A stretch of 64,000 nucleotides of DNA from CAWEBF01 sp963807235 (lineage in GTDB: Bacteria; Acidobacteriota; Vicinamibacteria; Vicinamibacterales; UBA2999): NCBI GenBank assembly GCA_963807235.1, contig CAWEBF010000012.1, positions 168,250 to 232,249 of the forward strand. The letters are read 5' to 3'. The notes under the pieces are model-generated. The model had not been told where the DNA came from. It made no database searches and saw nothing but the letters and a program-made list of their open reading frames with translations. The position numbers were made by a program, and so were the translations under genes. This document shows, in pieces, positions 17,775-26,209 of this stretch; within the stretch, counting starts at the first letter, position 1, and each line of letters starts with the position of its first letter.

Positions 17775-18680
17775 GTGCCTGTCGAATCCCCCGTCCAGTT
17801 CCTGCGTCCGCGCGAGCCCAAGCCCGAATGGCTGAAGGTGCGCGCGCCCGGCTCGGCCAACTTCGTCCGGCTGAAGGGCATCATGCAGGACCTGAAGCTG
17901 AACACCGTGTGCGAAGACGCCCGCTGCCCCAACATCGGCGAATGCTGGCACCACGGCACCGCGACGTTCATGATCCTCGGCGACGTGTGCACGCGCGCCT
18001 GCGCCTACTGCGCGGTGGCGCACGGCCGGCCCACCGAGCTGGACACGGCCGAACCGGCGCGGGTAGCCGAGGCCGTGGCGCGGATGGGCCTCCAGTTCGC
18101 GGTGATCACGTCCGTCGATCGCGACGACCTGGCCGACGGCGGCGCGTGGATCTTCGCCGAGACGATCCGGCTGACGCGCGAGCGTGTGCCCTCGTGCCGC
18201 ATCGAGGTGCTGATCCCGGACTTCCAGGGCATCGAGTCGTCGCTCCGCACGGTGCTCGACGCGACCCCGGACGTCCTCAACCACAACGTCGAAACCGTGC
18301 CGCGGCTCTACCGCATGGCGCGGTCGGGCGGCCGCTACACGCGCACGCTCGAGCTGCTGGACCGGTCGCGCACCTATCGGCCCGGCATCGCCACCAAGAC
18401 GGGGTTGATGGTGGGCCTCGGTGAAGAGCGCGACGAGCTGCTGACCGTGTTCGACGACCTGCGCCGCGTGGGGGTGTCCATCCTCACGATCGGCCAGTAC
18501 CTGCGGCCCTCGCCCGGCCACGCGCCGATGACGCGCTACTACCACCCCGACGAGTTCGCGGACCTCAAGGTGGAAGCGCTGGCCCGCGGCTTCGTGCACG
18601 TCGAGTCGGGCCCGCTCGTGCGGTCGTCCTATCACGCGCACGAACAGGCCGACGCCTTCGTCCAGGCCTCGCGGGCCTAG
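17775..18680 (+). CDS. lipA: lipoyl synthase
   Basis: A radical-SAM enzyme that inserts two sulfurs into octanoyl groups on lipoyl domains, such as the E2 subunit encoded at 28809. About 301 residues from GTG 17775. It contains the auxiliary-cluster motif C-E-D-A-R-C-P-N-I-G-E-C and the radical-SAM motif C-T-R-A-C-A-Y-C (CxxxCxxC). The family-specific C-terminal R-S-S-Y end motif (VRSSYHAHEQAD) supplies the serine ligand of the auxiliary cluster. No lipB lies beside it. The start is chosen over upstream frame because the preceding sequence is a heptamer repeat. Confidence 0.96.
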   Translation: MPVESPVQFLRPREPKPEWLKVRAPGSANFVRLKGIMQDLKLNTVCEDARCPNIGECWHHGTATFMILGDVCTRACAYCAVAHGRPTELDTAEPARVAEAVARMGLQFAVITSVDRDDLADGGAWIFAETIRLTRERVPSCRIEVLIPDFQGIESSLRTVLDATPDVLNHNVETVPRLYRMARSGGRYTRTLELLDRSRTYRPGIATKTGLMVGLGEERDELLTVFDDLRRVGVSILTIGQYLRPSPGHAPMTRYYHPDEFADLKVEALARGFVHVESGPLVRSSYHAHEQADAFVQASRA

Positions 18681-18687
18681 CCAGCTC

Positions 18688-20313
18688 TCAACCCGTTCGT
18701 TTGACTCCCGCCTCGGCCACGGCGTGCGCGATCGCGCTGATTGAGATGCCTTCGTTCGCCTCGTAGGTGCCCGGCTCGCCGCTCAGCTTCGCCATGGCCT
18801 CGCCGCCGGCGTGGTGCAGCCCCACGAGCTTCCAGTCGGCGTTGAATACCGGGCTGCCGGAGCTGCCACCCTCCGTGGCGGCACGGTAGTGCAGGCGTGG
18901 CGCCATGTGCCCCAGGAACTCCCCCGAGGAAAACGACAGGCCTCGACCCGACGGATGCCCGACGACGCGCACCTGCGTGCGCGAGCCGGTCTCGGGGATC
19001 ACCTTCGCCACCGGAATCGCCTCCAACGGCGCCACCGGCACGGTCAGTGTGGCCACAACGACGTCGAGCGCCTCGGGCGGCGACTCGAAGAGGACCGACG
19101 CAATGCCGAACTCCACCGACGGGTCCGCGGCCCGTAGGGCGGCGAACGTGATCACCGCCTCGTCAGGATGCACGGCGCCAGCCGCCAGGGCGGCGGGACG
19201 CTGGCTGACCACGTGGGCGTTGGTCACCAGCACGTACCCCTGGCCCAGCCTGCTGTCGAGAGCCGTCGCGGGCATCAGGAAACCGGTGCCGACGCCGGCG
19301 TCCACGCTGCGCCCGATACGCGCCACGCTGGCTGATCGCTCCAGGCCGCGCCGGTAGTTCTCGATCGAATCGAACCGGTCCATGCCGAACACGGCTTCGT
19401 GGCGTCCGCCGGCCATCGCCGCGCGGGCGCGGCGGATGTCACCCGGGGACATCTTGACCGCGCCCTCCAGGCGCTCCATCGCGGCGGCGCGCAGGACATT
19501 GATGATCTGCGGGCCCGGCTCCGTCCCGCGATCGAGACACCAGATCTCCATGAACTGCCGCAAGGTGGCACCCAGCGCGAAGCCGCTGACCTTCGGGTGC
19601 TGGACGTATTGGACCAGCGACTGCGCGGCGGCCCCGGGGTCGCCCAGGGCCAGCTGCGCTTCGGCGATAGTGGCAGGGCTGTAGAAGTCTTCAAACGCCG
19701 CATCCCGATGCAGAACCTGAGCGCGGATCTCCGCGGCCAGCCTGCGGGACTCGTCGCTCGCATCGGGCCTGACGGCACGGGCTTCCTCGCGAGCCAGCAG
19801 GGCCACGGCGTTGATGCCCAACCAGTAGCGCGACCGGTCCTCGTCGTAGCCCCTGCCATAGGCCTCGATCGCCCGCGACAGGTGTTGTTCGGCCGCCGGA
19901 TCGGTCGCGCGAACGGCGGCCACGAAGCGGTCCTTGTGGATGCGGCCCAGGTGCCCGAGCACCTGCGCGCGGTCGTACTCGCTCAACGCCTCGGTCTTCC
20001 GCAGGTCTTCCAGCCTGGCCAGCGCCTCGTCGTCGAACCCGCGCTCGAGAAGCATCTGGGCATGCAGCCGTTTGAGCGCCAGGGGCGCACCCAGCCGCGA
20101 GGCCATGGCGCAGGCCAGCACCTCGGCAATCTCGAACCATCGATGCTGGATGGCGGCCTGCCACAGGAGCCTCCGGGCCTCGTCGGGCTCGACCGGGTGC
20201 CGCACGTCCGACAGCCATGGCAACAGGTCGATCGCGGCCTGCCAGGCCGCGCGCTTGTCGCAGCTCTCGCCGGCGTCGCGCAGCGCGGCCGTCGCCTCGG
20301 GCCATCCGATCAT
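18688..20313 (-). CDS. TPR (DUF4071/TRAFs-binding-like) protein fused to trypsin-like serine peptidase
   Basis: 541 residues, no signal peptide, so probably cytoplasmic. The N-terminal two thirds are helical repeats. A stretch near residues 110-190 (LGRIHKDRF, AIEAYGRGY, WLGINAVALL) resembles the MAP3K TRAFs-binding domain DUF4071. The C-terminal third (about 345-535) is a chymotrypsin-fold peptidase with the triad visible: His in TNAHVV, Asp in ALDVVVATL and Ser in GGSSGSPVF. ATG at 20311-20313 overlaps the stop of the upstream hydrolase gene by 3 bp (ATGA, 20310-20313), so translation is coupled. Similar cytoplasmic peptidase/TPR fusions occur in predicted conflict or signalling systems; that role is inference. 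Confidence 0.83.
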   Translation of the reverse strand: MIGWPEATAALRDAGESCDKRAAWQAAIDLLPWLSDVRHPVEPDEARRLLWQAAIQHRWFEIAEVLACAMASRLGAPLALKRLHAQMLLERGFDDEALARLEDLRKTEALSEYDRAQVLGHLGRIHKDRFVAAVRATDPAAEQHLSRAIEAYGRGYDEDRSRYWLGINAVALLAREEARAVRPDASDESRRLAAEIRAQVLHRDAAFEDFYSPATIAEAQLALGDPGAAAQSLVQYVQHPKVSGFALGATLRQFMEIWCLDRGTEPGPQIINVLRAAAMERLEGAVKMSPGDIRRARAAMAGGRHEAVFGMDRFDSIENYRRGLERSASVARIGRSVDAGVGTGFLMPATALDSRLGQGYVLVTNAHVVSQRPAALAAGAVHPDEAVITFAALRAADPSVEFGIASVLFESPPEALDVVVATLTVPVAPLEAIPVAKVIPETGSRTQVRVVGHPSGRGLSFSSGEFLGHMAPRLHYRAATEGGSSGSPVFNADWKLVGLHHAGGEAMAKLSGEPGTYEANEGISISAIAHAVAEAGVKRTG

Positions 20314-21242
20314 GGCCAGTCCAGGGTGAGCATCTTCGAGACGTGCCCGCGCAGCGACTGGCCCTGCAGATACTTGCTGATGCTGTGGCGCCACGAGCCC
20401 CAGTTGTCCTGGCGCACGTCCTCGATGACCGCCTTTCCCTTGCGGCGGAAGTCGTTGGCCAGCAGCGGGTCGAAGCCGGCCACCACGTCCAGCGGATCGT
20501 AGACGTTGATCCAGGGTCCCTCCAGGCGCTCTGACGGGAAGCCGTCGTCCCGCGTCCAGGCCGGGTAGAAATCCTGCACCTCGTCTAGGCCGAGGGGACT
20601 GCCCACGGTGATCAGTCCGTCGATCGCCGGGCAGTCCGCCACGTGCTTCAGGCAGTCGTAGGCGATCATCGTGCCCATGCTGTGCGTGACGGCGATGAGG
20701 GGACGCTTCTCGGCGCCGGCACGCAGCGCCTCGACGAACCGGCGGCGGATCTCGTCGCGCGCTTTATAGCGCGCGTCGGCACGGGGCGCCGACTCGAGGT
20801 TGAAGAAGTAGTGGTGCGCGTCGCGCACCAGGCGCGCCATGACGCGATTACGCAGCCAGGCTGGAACCGGCACGCGCTCCTGCTGCACGGCGGCCAGTTC
20901 CTCCAGCGTGGGGCACGCGGTGTCTGGCGCCAGCAGGTCCACGCCGCACCGCTCGGCCAGACGCCGAATCCGCGCCAGATCTTCCTCGGTACAACTGCCC
21001 TGCCCCCACGGGCCTACCTGCTCGCCGCACAGCTCGAGGTCGGCGGCCACGCGCTCGTAAGCGGCCAGGTTCGTATCGGGGGACTCGTAGAAGACGTCGG
21101 CCCAATAGACCATCGACCCCGCGACGCCGTTGGCGTCGAGGTCGAGGCCGTTGTCGTGCCCCAGCTTCCGCTTCCAGAGCTGGTGCAGGTAGGCGGACTC
21201 CGGTTTGTTGTCGAGCCCGTGAACGAAGACGACGTGTGCCAT
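20310..21242 (-). CDS. alpha/beta-hydrolase (lipase/esterase-like), partner of TPR-trypsin protein
   Basis: 310 residues from ATG 21240-21242 (GGAG upstream). It begins with HVVFVHGLDNKP (strand plus HG oxyanion motif). The nucleophile elbow is THSMGT near residue 197, the probable acid is in NVYDPLDVVAGFDP, and a His follows near the C-terminus (SWRHSISKYL). The middle 100 residues are an Arg-rich helical lid-like insert. No signal peptide. The four-base ATGA overlap with the next gene makes it a strict two-gene unit. Lipid, ester or protein substrates are all possible; none is shown. Confidence 0.83.
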   Translation of the reverse strand: MAHVVFVHGLDNKPESAYLHQLWKRKLGHDNGLDLDANGVAGSMVYWADVFYESPDTNLAAYERVAADLELCGEQVGPWGQGSCTEEDLARIRRLAERCGVDLLAPDTACPTLEELAAVQQERVPVPAWLRNRVMARLVRDAHHYFFNLESAPRADARYKARDEIRRRFVEALRAGAEKRPLIAVTHSMGTMIAYDCLKHVADCPAIDGLITVGSPLGLDEVQDFYPAWTRDDGFPSERLEGPWINVYDPLDVVAGFDPLLANDFRRKGKAVIEDVRQDNWGSWRHSISKYLQGQSLRGHVSKMLTLDWP

Positions 21243-21257
21243 GGGGATCTGCTCCAA

Positions 21258-21288
21258 GGCCCCAGGCTCCAGGCCCCGGGCCCCAGGC
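21258..21288. repeat. heptamer tract, GGCYCCN type
   Basis: GGCCCCA, GGCTCCA, GGCCCCG, GGCCCCA, GGC, lying just upstream of the alpha/beta-hydrolase start. Confidence 0.85.
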
Positions 21289-21396
21289 CAGCCAATAGCT
21301 TACGTCACGGGATCCATCGCATCGATGGGCTGAGGTCCGAGGTGGAGGGAGCGGGGGGCTTTCGTCGAGCGCGAGGCCTGAGCGGGCGTACATAGC

Positions 21397-21424
21397 GCGG
21401 GCGGGCCCACCCGGACCCGCCCGC
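21397..21424 (-). terminator. GC-rich hairpin after the PEP-CTERM gene
   Basis: GCGGGCGGG pairs with CCCGCCCGC around a short loop, 18 bp past the PEP-CTERM stop. There is no T tract on the minus strand, so this is a weak call. The remaining sequence to 21300 shows nothing recognisable. Confidence 0.4.
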
Positions 21425-21441
21425 CAAATCCCCGGTTGCGA

Positions 21442-22116
21442 TCAGGCCCGTCGACGGCGCGCCGCGACGGCAGCCAGACCAGCGCCGATGAGCAACAGCG
21501 ACGCCGGCTCTGGAACCGCGGCCGCATTGAATTGCACGTTGTCGTAGGCGATTCCGGCCGGATCGGTGTTGGTGATCGACACAGCCGCGATCACTGAACC
21601 GGCGGTTGCACGGAAGCCGTAGTAGGCATCGACAGGCGTTCCCTGAATGATCGAGGCGAGCAACGCGCCGGTGGCATCGAAGAACTGCACCGTGATCGTG
21701 CCCTGGTTGACGCCGACGACGTTGAAACCGAGGCCATCGATGCCTGAGTCGAACAGGATCGACACCGCCCCTTCACCAACCGCGGAATTAAGATCGCCGT
21801 ACAGCGTATTGCTGCTGCCGAAAAACAGGATGCCGATGTTGTCTTCGGCCACAGCGTTGGACTGCAGCGTCAAACTGGCGTTGGGCGTGCCGGTGAGCGT
21901 ATCGAAGACAGGGCCCTGAGTCAGCGTCTGCCCCGCGAACGATTCGCCGTACGTGGCGCCGGTCTGGACGATGAACCCGAGAACCGAGCCTGCCGCCATC
22001 GGATCGAAGGTGTTGACGGTCGATCCCACGAAGGTGTTGTCGATGATCACACCGGCGTGAGCCGTCGTGGCCAATACACTGAATCCCAGGACAGCTAGTG
22101 CGCGTTTCACGTTCAT
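21442..22116 (-). CDS. PEP-CTERM sorted exoprotein
   Basis: A 224-residue secreted protein from ATG 22114-22116 behind GGAGG. Signal peptide (about 1-21, TTAHAG), a Thr/Asn/Gly-rich beta domain of low similarity to anything I know, and the sorting tag VPEPASLLLIGAGLAAVAA followed by RRRRA. PEP-CTERM tails are recognised by exosortase and the proteins are usually exported or surface-linked together with exopolysaccharide. No exosortase gene is in this window. A sigma-54-like promoter 64 bp upstream fits the known PrsK/PrsR control of many such genes. Confidence 0.92.
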   Translation of the reverse strand: MNVKRALAVLGFSVLATTAHAGVIIDNTFVGSTVNTFDPMAAGSVLGFIVQTGATYGESFAGQTLTQGPVFDTLTGTPNASLTLQSNAVAEDNIGILFFGSSNTLYGDLNSAVGEGAVSILFDSGIDGLGFNVVGVNQGTITVQFFDATGALLASIIQGTPVDAYYGFRATAGSVIAAVSITNTDPAGIAYDNVQFNAAAVPEPASLLLIGAGLAAVAARRRRA

Positions 22117-22179
22117 GGAACCTCCGGACACATCTAAGTCTTTGTTTCGAGCCAAGCCGTACAACGTCCTGTAAAGCTC

Positions 22180-22195
22180 TGCAATTCTGTGACCA
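22180..22195 (-). promoter_or_regulatory. candidate sigma-54 promoter of the PEP-CTERM gene
   Basis: The minus strand reads TGGTCACAGAATTGCA. GG and GC are separated by exactly 10 bp, as required for -24/-12 elements (consensus TGGCAC-N5-TTGC), ending 64 bp upstream of the ATG. The -24 half deviates at two positions. PEP-CTERM genes are often sigma-54 dependent, which raises the prior. Confidence 0.45.
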
Positions 22196-22349
22196 TCGAG
22201 ATCTTGGCCAGTTTCAATGCTCTTGGTCCGTGGTGGTCTTTTTTGTCAACTGTGGAGGCGACTATTGTCATCAGAGGAGCGAGCCTGTCGACCTTCAACT
22301 GGGAGCGCCTCTGAACCACACCGCCAGCGTTTCGGGGTCGTCGGTTTCG

Positions 22350-22815
22350 GGGAGACTTCTCGATGAGTGCGGCGTCGCCCGGATCTGTTACGGCGGTACG
22401 GCGCAGTCCCCGCGGCCGCGCCGCGCGACACACGCCCTGCGGCAAGGGCAGACGCACACGTGGTCGCGGCGTTGCGCCTGGAGGCGCTCCGGCCCGGGTT
22501 GTTCGACGCCCGACGACACCGACACGCGGCGCGTATGTCGACCAGATCCCGTCCCGACGCGCGGCCCGGCGACGTCGTCGTGCTCGACAACCCGCCGTCC
22601 ACAAGCAACCGGCCACGCGCCGCGATCGAAGCCGCCGGCGCCTCGCCCGCCCCCCGCCCACAGCCAGACAACCGAGAACAGGCCCGCCAAACGAAGGCGC
22701 CGCGCGCCGCCCGCCCGCGCAGCCGAGGACGTCTGCGCGCTAGTCGGTGCCGCGCGACGCCACCCAACCGAAGCCGCAACCGCCGGCACTGGGCTACCGC
22801 TCGCAAAGGCTGAAA
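22350..22815 (+). pseudogene. decayed IS630-family transposase remnant
   Basis: No intact reading frame, but the three frames together recover the order of an IS630 transposase catalytic domain. The pieces are LLDEC (first catalytic Asp), DLLRRYG, VVAALRLEALR, GLFD, PGDVVVLDN (second Asp), KQPA and AIEAAGA. A region near 22660-22710 looks like a deleted form of the Pro-Tyr-Ser-Pro-Asp...Asn-Pro-Ile-Glu motif. Many small deletions separate the pieces, unlike the single-base shifts elsewhere in the window, so this is genuine decay. Terminal inverted repeats were not found. It occupies most of the 700-bp gap before sdhB. Confidence 0.68.
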
Positions 22816-22818
22816 AAG

Positions 22819-23562
22819 CTAGCCTCCGGTCACCATTCGCAAGAGCCGGCTCACGGGATCGTAGAAGCGGTCGACCACGCGCTCTTTGAGCGGGATGATG
22901 GCGTTGTCGGTGATCTGGATGTGCTCGGGGCACACCTTGGTGCAGCACTTGGTGATGTTGCAGTAGCCGATGTTGTGCTGGTCCTTCAACTCGGGGATGC
23001 GGTCCTCGGTGTCGAGCGGATTCATCTCGAGGTTCGCCGCGTAGACGAAGTACCGCGGGCCGATGAACTCCTCGTGCTTGCCGTGATCGCGCAGCACGTG
23101 GCAGACGTCCTGGCACAGAAAGCACTCGATGCACTTGCGGAACTCCTGCACGCGGTCCACGTCGCGCTGGGCCATCCGCCACGTGCCGTCGGCTTCCTTG
23201 GGCTTCGGCTTGAACTTCGTGATGGTCTTCTTCACACGGAAGTTCCAGGAGACGTCGGTGACGAGGTCCTTGATCGGCGGGAACGCCCGCATGGGTTCGA
23301 CGGTCACCGGCTCGTGCAGGTTCACCTGGCTGAGCCGCGTCATGCACATCAGCCGCGGCTGGCCGTTGATCTCGGCGGAGCACGAGCCGCACTTGCCCGC
23401 CTTGCAGTTCCACCGCACGGCGAGGTCGGGGGCCTGTTCGGCCTGGATCTTGTGGACGACGTCCAGCACCACCATGCCGTCCGTGACTTCCGTGTGGAAG
23501 GACTGGAAGGTGCCGTCGCCCTCGGGGCGGGTCCGCCAGATCTTGAAGGTTGCGTGCGCCAT
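22819..23562 (-). CDS. sdhB: succinate dehydrogenase / fumarate reductase iron-sulfur subunit
   Basis: 247 residues carrying electrons from the flavoprotein to the membrane quinone site. The N-terminal ferredoxin domain has C-K-A-G-K-C-G-S-C (then C in RLMCM) for [2Fe-2S]. The C-terminal domain has CIECFLCQDVC for [4Fe-4S] and CNITKCCTKVCP for [3Fe-4S]. It contains an insert rich in Lys (KFKPKPKEADG) relative to short SdhB proteins. Its ATG shares one base with the sdhA stop (TAATG), the last junction of a coupled sdhCAB operon. Confidence 0.95.
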   Translation of the reverse strand: MAHATFKIWRTRPEGDGTFQSFHTEVTDGMVVLDVVHKIQAEQAPDLAVRWNCKAGKCGSCSAEINGQPRLMCMTRLSQVNLHEPVTVEPMRAFPPIKDLVTDVSWNFRVKKTITKFKPKPKEADGTWRMAQRDVDRVQEFRKCIECFLCQDVCHVLRDHGKHEEFIGPRYFVYAANLEMNPLDTEDRIPELKDQHNIGYCNITKCCTKVCPEHIQITDNAIIPLKERVVDRFYDPVSRLLRMVTGG

Positions 23563-25379
23563 TACGACTTCTGCTCCTCGATGACCTGCTTCAAGTGATC
23601 CGGCAAGGGTGGAAGAGGGATGCGAGACAGCTCCAATCCGCCGCCCGCGCCCTGCTTGACCATCATGTTGACGGTGGAAAACTCGGCCATCTTGTCGGGG
23701 TAGTCCTCGCGGAAGTGGCCGCCGCGGCTCTCCTTGCGCTCGATGGCCGAGCGCGCGACGGCCTCGGACACCGTGAGCAGGTTGTGGAGATCGAGCGCCG
23801 TGTGCCACCCCGCGTGGTAGTCGCGGGACCCCGACACGCCCACGCGCGCAGCGCGCTCCTTGAAGCCCTGGATTCGGGTCAGGGCTTCCTTCATCTCGTC
23901 TTCCAGGCGCACGATGCCGACAAGGGCCTGCATGGTCTCCTGCAGGTCCGCCTGCACCTTGTAGGGGTTCTCCCCGCCATCGCCGCGCGTGAAGGGCTCG
24001 AGCGACGCCTGCATCGCCCTTTGTACCGCACCGTCGTCGATGCGCGTGGCGCTGTTGCCGCGGATGAACTCGGCCGCGTACTCCCCTGCGCGCTTGCCGA
24101 AGACGATGAGATCCGACAGCGAGTTGCCGCCGAGACGGTTGGCGCCGTTGATGCCCGACGCGCACTCGCCCGCGGCGAAGAGCCCAGGGATGGTGGACAT
24201 CTGCGAGTCGGCGTCCACACGGATGCCGCCCATCACGTAGTGGGTGGTCGGCCCCACTTCCATCGGCTCTTTGGTGATGTCGAGGTCCGCCAGTTCCTTG
24301 AACTGGTGGTACATGCTCGGCAGCTTGCGCTTGATGTGGGTTTCGGAGTCCTTGATCTTCTCCTTGATCCACGCGATGTCCAGGAACACGCCGCCGTGCG
24401 GGGATCCGCGCCCCGCCTTCACCTCGCGGTTGATGCAGCGCGCCACGTGGTCGCGGGTCAAGAGCTCCGGCGGCCGCCGGGCGCTCTTGTCGCCCTGGGT
24501 GTACCGCCATCCTTCTTCGGGGTCCGACGCCGTCTGCGGCTTGTAGTTGTCGGGGATGTCGTCGAACATGAACCGGCGGCCCTCGCTGTTCTTGAGGACC
24601 CCGCCTTCTCCTCGCACACCTTCGGTGACCAGGATGCCCTTGACGCTGGGCGGCCACACCATGCCGGTGGGGTGGAACTGGATGAACTCCATGTCGATCA
24701 GTTCCGCGCCGGCCCGGTAGGCCAGCGCGTGGCCGTCGCCCGTGCCCTCCCAGCTGTTGCTCGTGACCCGGTAGGCGCGGCCGATGCCGCCGGTGGCGAG
24801 CACGATGGCCTTGGCGGCAAAGACCTGAAACGTGCCGCGCTCCCGGTCGTAGGCCAGGACGCCGGCGGCGCGCCCGCCGTCGAGCAGCAACTCGATGACG
24901 GTGTACTCCATGTGCACCGTCATGCCGGTTTGCACAGCGTGATCCTGCAGCGTGCGAATCAACTCCAGGCCGGTGCGATCGCCCACGTGGGCCAGGCGCG
25001 GGTAGCGGTGTCCGCCGAAGTTGCGCTGGTTGATGCGTCCGTCGGGCGTGCGGTCGAACACGGCCCCCCAGCCTTCCAGCTCGCGCACCCGATCCGGCGC
25101 TTCCTTGGCGTGGATCTCGGCCATGCGCCAGTTGTTGACGTACTGGCCGCCGCGCATCGTATCGGCGAAGTGGACCTTCCAGCTGTCGCGGTCGTCGTTG
25201 TGGGCCATGGCGGCGGCCATGCCGCCTTCTGCCATCACCGTGTGGGCCTTGCCGAGGAGCGACTTGCAGATGAGGCCCACCGACACGCCGCTGTTGGCCG
25301 CTTCGATGGCCGCGCGCAGGCCGGCGCCGCCGGCGCCGACGATCAGCACGTCGTAGGTGAATGTGGCGTGCACCGCCAT
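23562..25379 (-). CDS. sdhA: succinate dehydrogenase / fumarate reductase flavoprotein subunit
   Basis: 605 residues oxidising succinate to fumarate on the cytoplasmic face of the membrane. FAD-binding VLIVGAGGAGLRAAIEA at the N-terminus; HTVMAEGGMAAAM with the His that covalently links FAD in the family; EFIQFHPTG and the catalytic Arg region RGEGG; THYVMGGIRVD; and AAGECASGINGANRLGGNSL near residue 400. Length is normal. ATG at 25377-25379 overlaps the upstream stop by one base (TAATG), as does its own stop with sdhB. Confidence 0.96.
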   Translation of the reverse strand: MAVHATFTYDVLIVGAGGAGLRAAIEAANSGVSVGLICKSLLGKAHTVMAEGGMAAAMAHNDDRDSWKVHFADTMRGGQYVNNWRMAEIHAKEAPDRVRELEGWGAVFDRTPDGRINQRNFGGHRYPRLAHVGDRTGLELIRTLQDHAVQTGMTVHMEYTVIELLLDGGRAAGVLAYDRERGTFQVFAAKAIVLATGGIGRAYRVTSNSWEGTGDGHALAYRAGAELIDMEFIQFHPTGMVWPPSVKGILVTEGVRGEGGVLKNSEGRRFMFDDIPDNYKPQTASDPEEGWRYTQGDKSARRPPELLTRDHVARCINREVKAGRGSPHGGVFLDIAWIKEKIKDSETHIKRKLPSMYHQFKELADLDITKEPMEVGPTTHYVMGGIRVDADSQMSTIPGLFAAGECASGINGANRLGGNSLSDLIVFGKRAGEYAAEFIRGNSATRIDDGAVQRAMQASLEPFTRGDGGENPYKVQADLQETMQALVGIVRLEDEMKEALTRIQGFKERAARVGVSGSRDYHAGWHTALDLHNLLTVSEAVARSAIERKESRGGHFREDYPDKMAEFSTVNMMVKQGAGGGLELSRIPLPPLPDHLKQVIEEQKS

Positions 25380-26185
25380 TACAGGAACCTCACGTCCGAC
25401 CAGATGCCCATCGAGCACAGCCGCACGAACACGTCGGCAAACGCCACCGAGAACAGGCTCATATAGGCAAAGAGCATGTGCCGGTAGTTGAGTGCGCTCG
25501 AGCAGCTGTAGCAGGCATCCTTGATTGCTGACTTGGACACCTCGTCCTTGTGGCCCCCGACGATGTGCCGGACCGAGTGGCAGCCCAGCGTGTAGCACGT
25601 CAGCAGCACCACGTTCACCGCGAGGATCACCGTGCCGAGGCCGATGCCGAACTCCCGCTGCCCGGTCGCCGCGTCGGTGAACCGGGTGGCCAGCACGACG
25701 TCATACGACAGCATGAACAGGAACAGCACGGCTATGTATGCGAAGTAGCGGTGCACGTTCTGCCACACCAGCGGAAACCAGCGTTCGCCGCGATACCGCG
25801 TACCCCGTGGCTCGCCGACCGAGCAGGAGATCGGGTCGGACCAGAACGCCTTGTAGTAGGCGCCGCGGTAGTAGTAGCAGGTGAACCGGAAGAGGCCCGG
25901 GAACGGCAGGATCAGCAGCGCCGGTGAAAACGGCACCAGCCCAGGCCACCAGGCGGGCTTGGGCCCGAACCAGGCATGCGGCGAGTCGCCCCAGAGTTCA
26001 GGCGAGTAGAACGGGGAGAGATACGGCCCGTAGGTGTAGTGCGCGTTCTGGAACGCCGCCCAGGTGGCGTAGACCACGAATCCGCCGAGCACCAGGAACA
26101 CCACCAGCGGCTCGACCCACCAGGCGTCGCGCCGATACGTCTCGCCGTATCCTCGCGCCACGAACTTGACCGGTACTGCCTCCAT
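25379..26185 (-). CDS. sdhC: succinate dehydrogenase membrane anchor (single-subunit, five-helix type)
   Basis: 268 residues with five hydrophobic helices (about 32-52, 85-108, 148-170, 182-205 and 240-260) and conserved histidines that could bind two haems b (QNVHRYFAY, GCHSVRHIVGGH, NYRHML). A CYSC motif follows the fourth helix. A single large anchor instead of SdhC plus SdhD resembles the B-type (one-polypeptide, dihaem) arrangement. ATG 26183-26185 is chosen because GGAGG lies upstream; GTG 26203 is possible. First gene of sdhCAB, preceded by element B. Confidence 0.85.
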   Translation of the reverse strand: MEAVPVKFVARGYGETYRRDAWWVEPLVVFLVLGGFVVYATWAAFQNAHYTYGPYLSPFYSPELWGDSPHAWFGPKPAWWPGLVPFSPALLILPFPGLFRFTCYYYRGAYYKAFWSDPISCSVGEPRGTRYRGERWFPLVWQNVHRYFAYIAVLFLFMLSYDVVLATRFTDAATGQREFGIGLGTVILAVNVVLLTCYTLGCHSVRHIVGGHKDEVSKSAIKDACYSCSSALNYRHMLFAYMSLFSVAFADVFVRLCSMGIWSDVRFL

Positions 26186-26209
26186 GCGATCCAACGCCTC
26201 CACTCGGGG

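Noticed and set aside
22388..23413. Minus-strand extension of a frame beyond sdhB into the gap
   Set aside because: It is an alternate frame of sdhB followed by translation of the IS630 remnant's opposite strand; no conserved motif.
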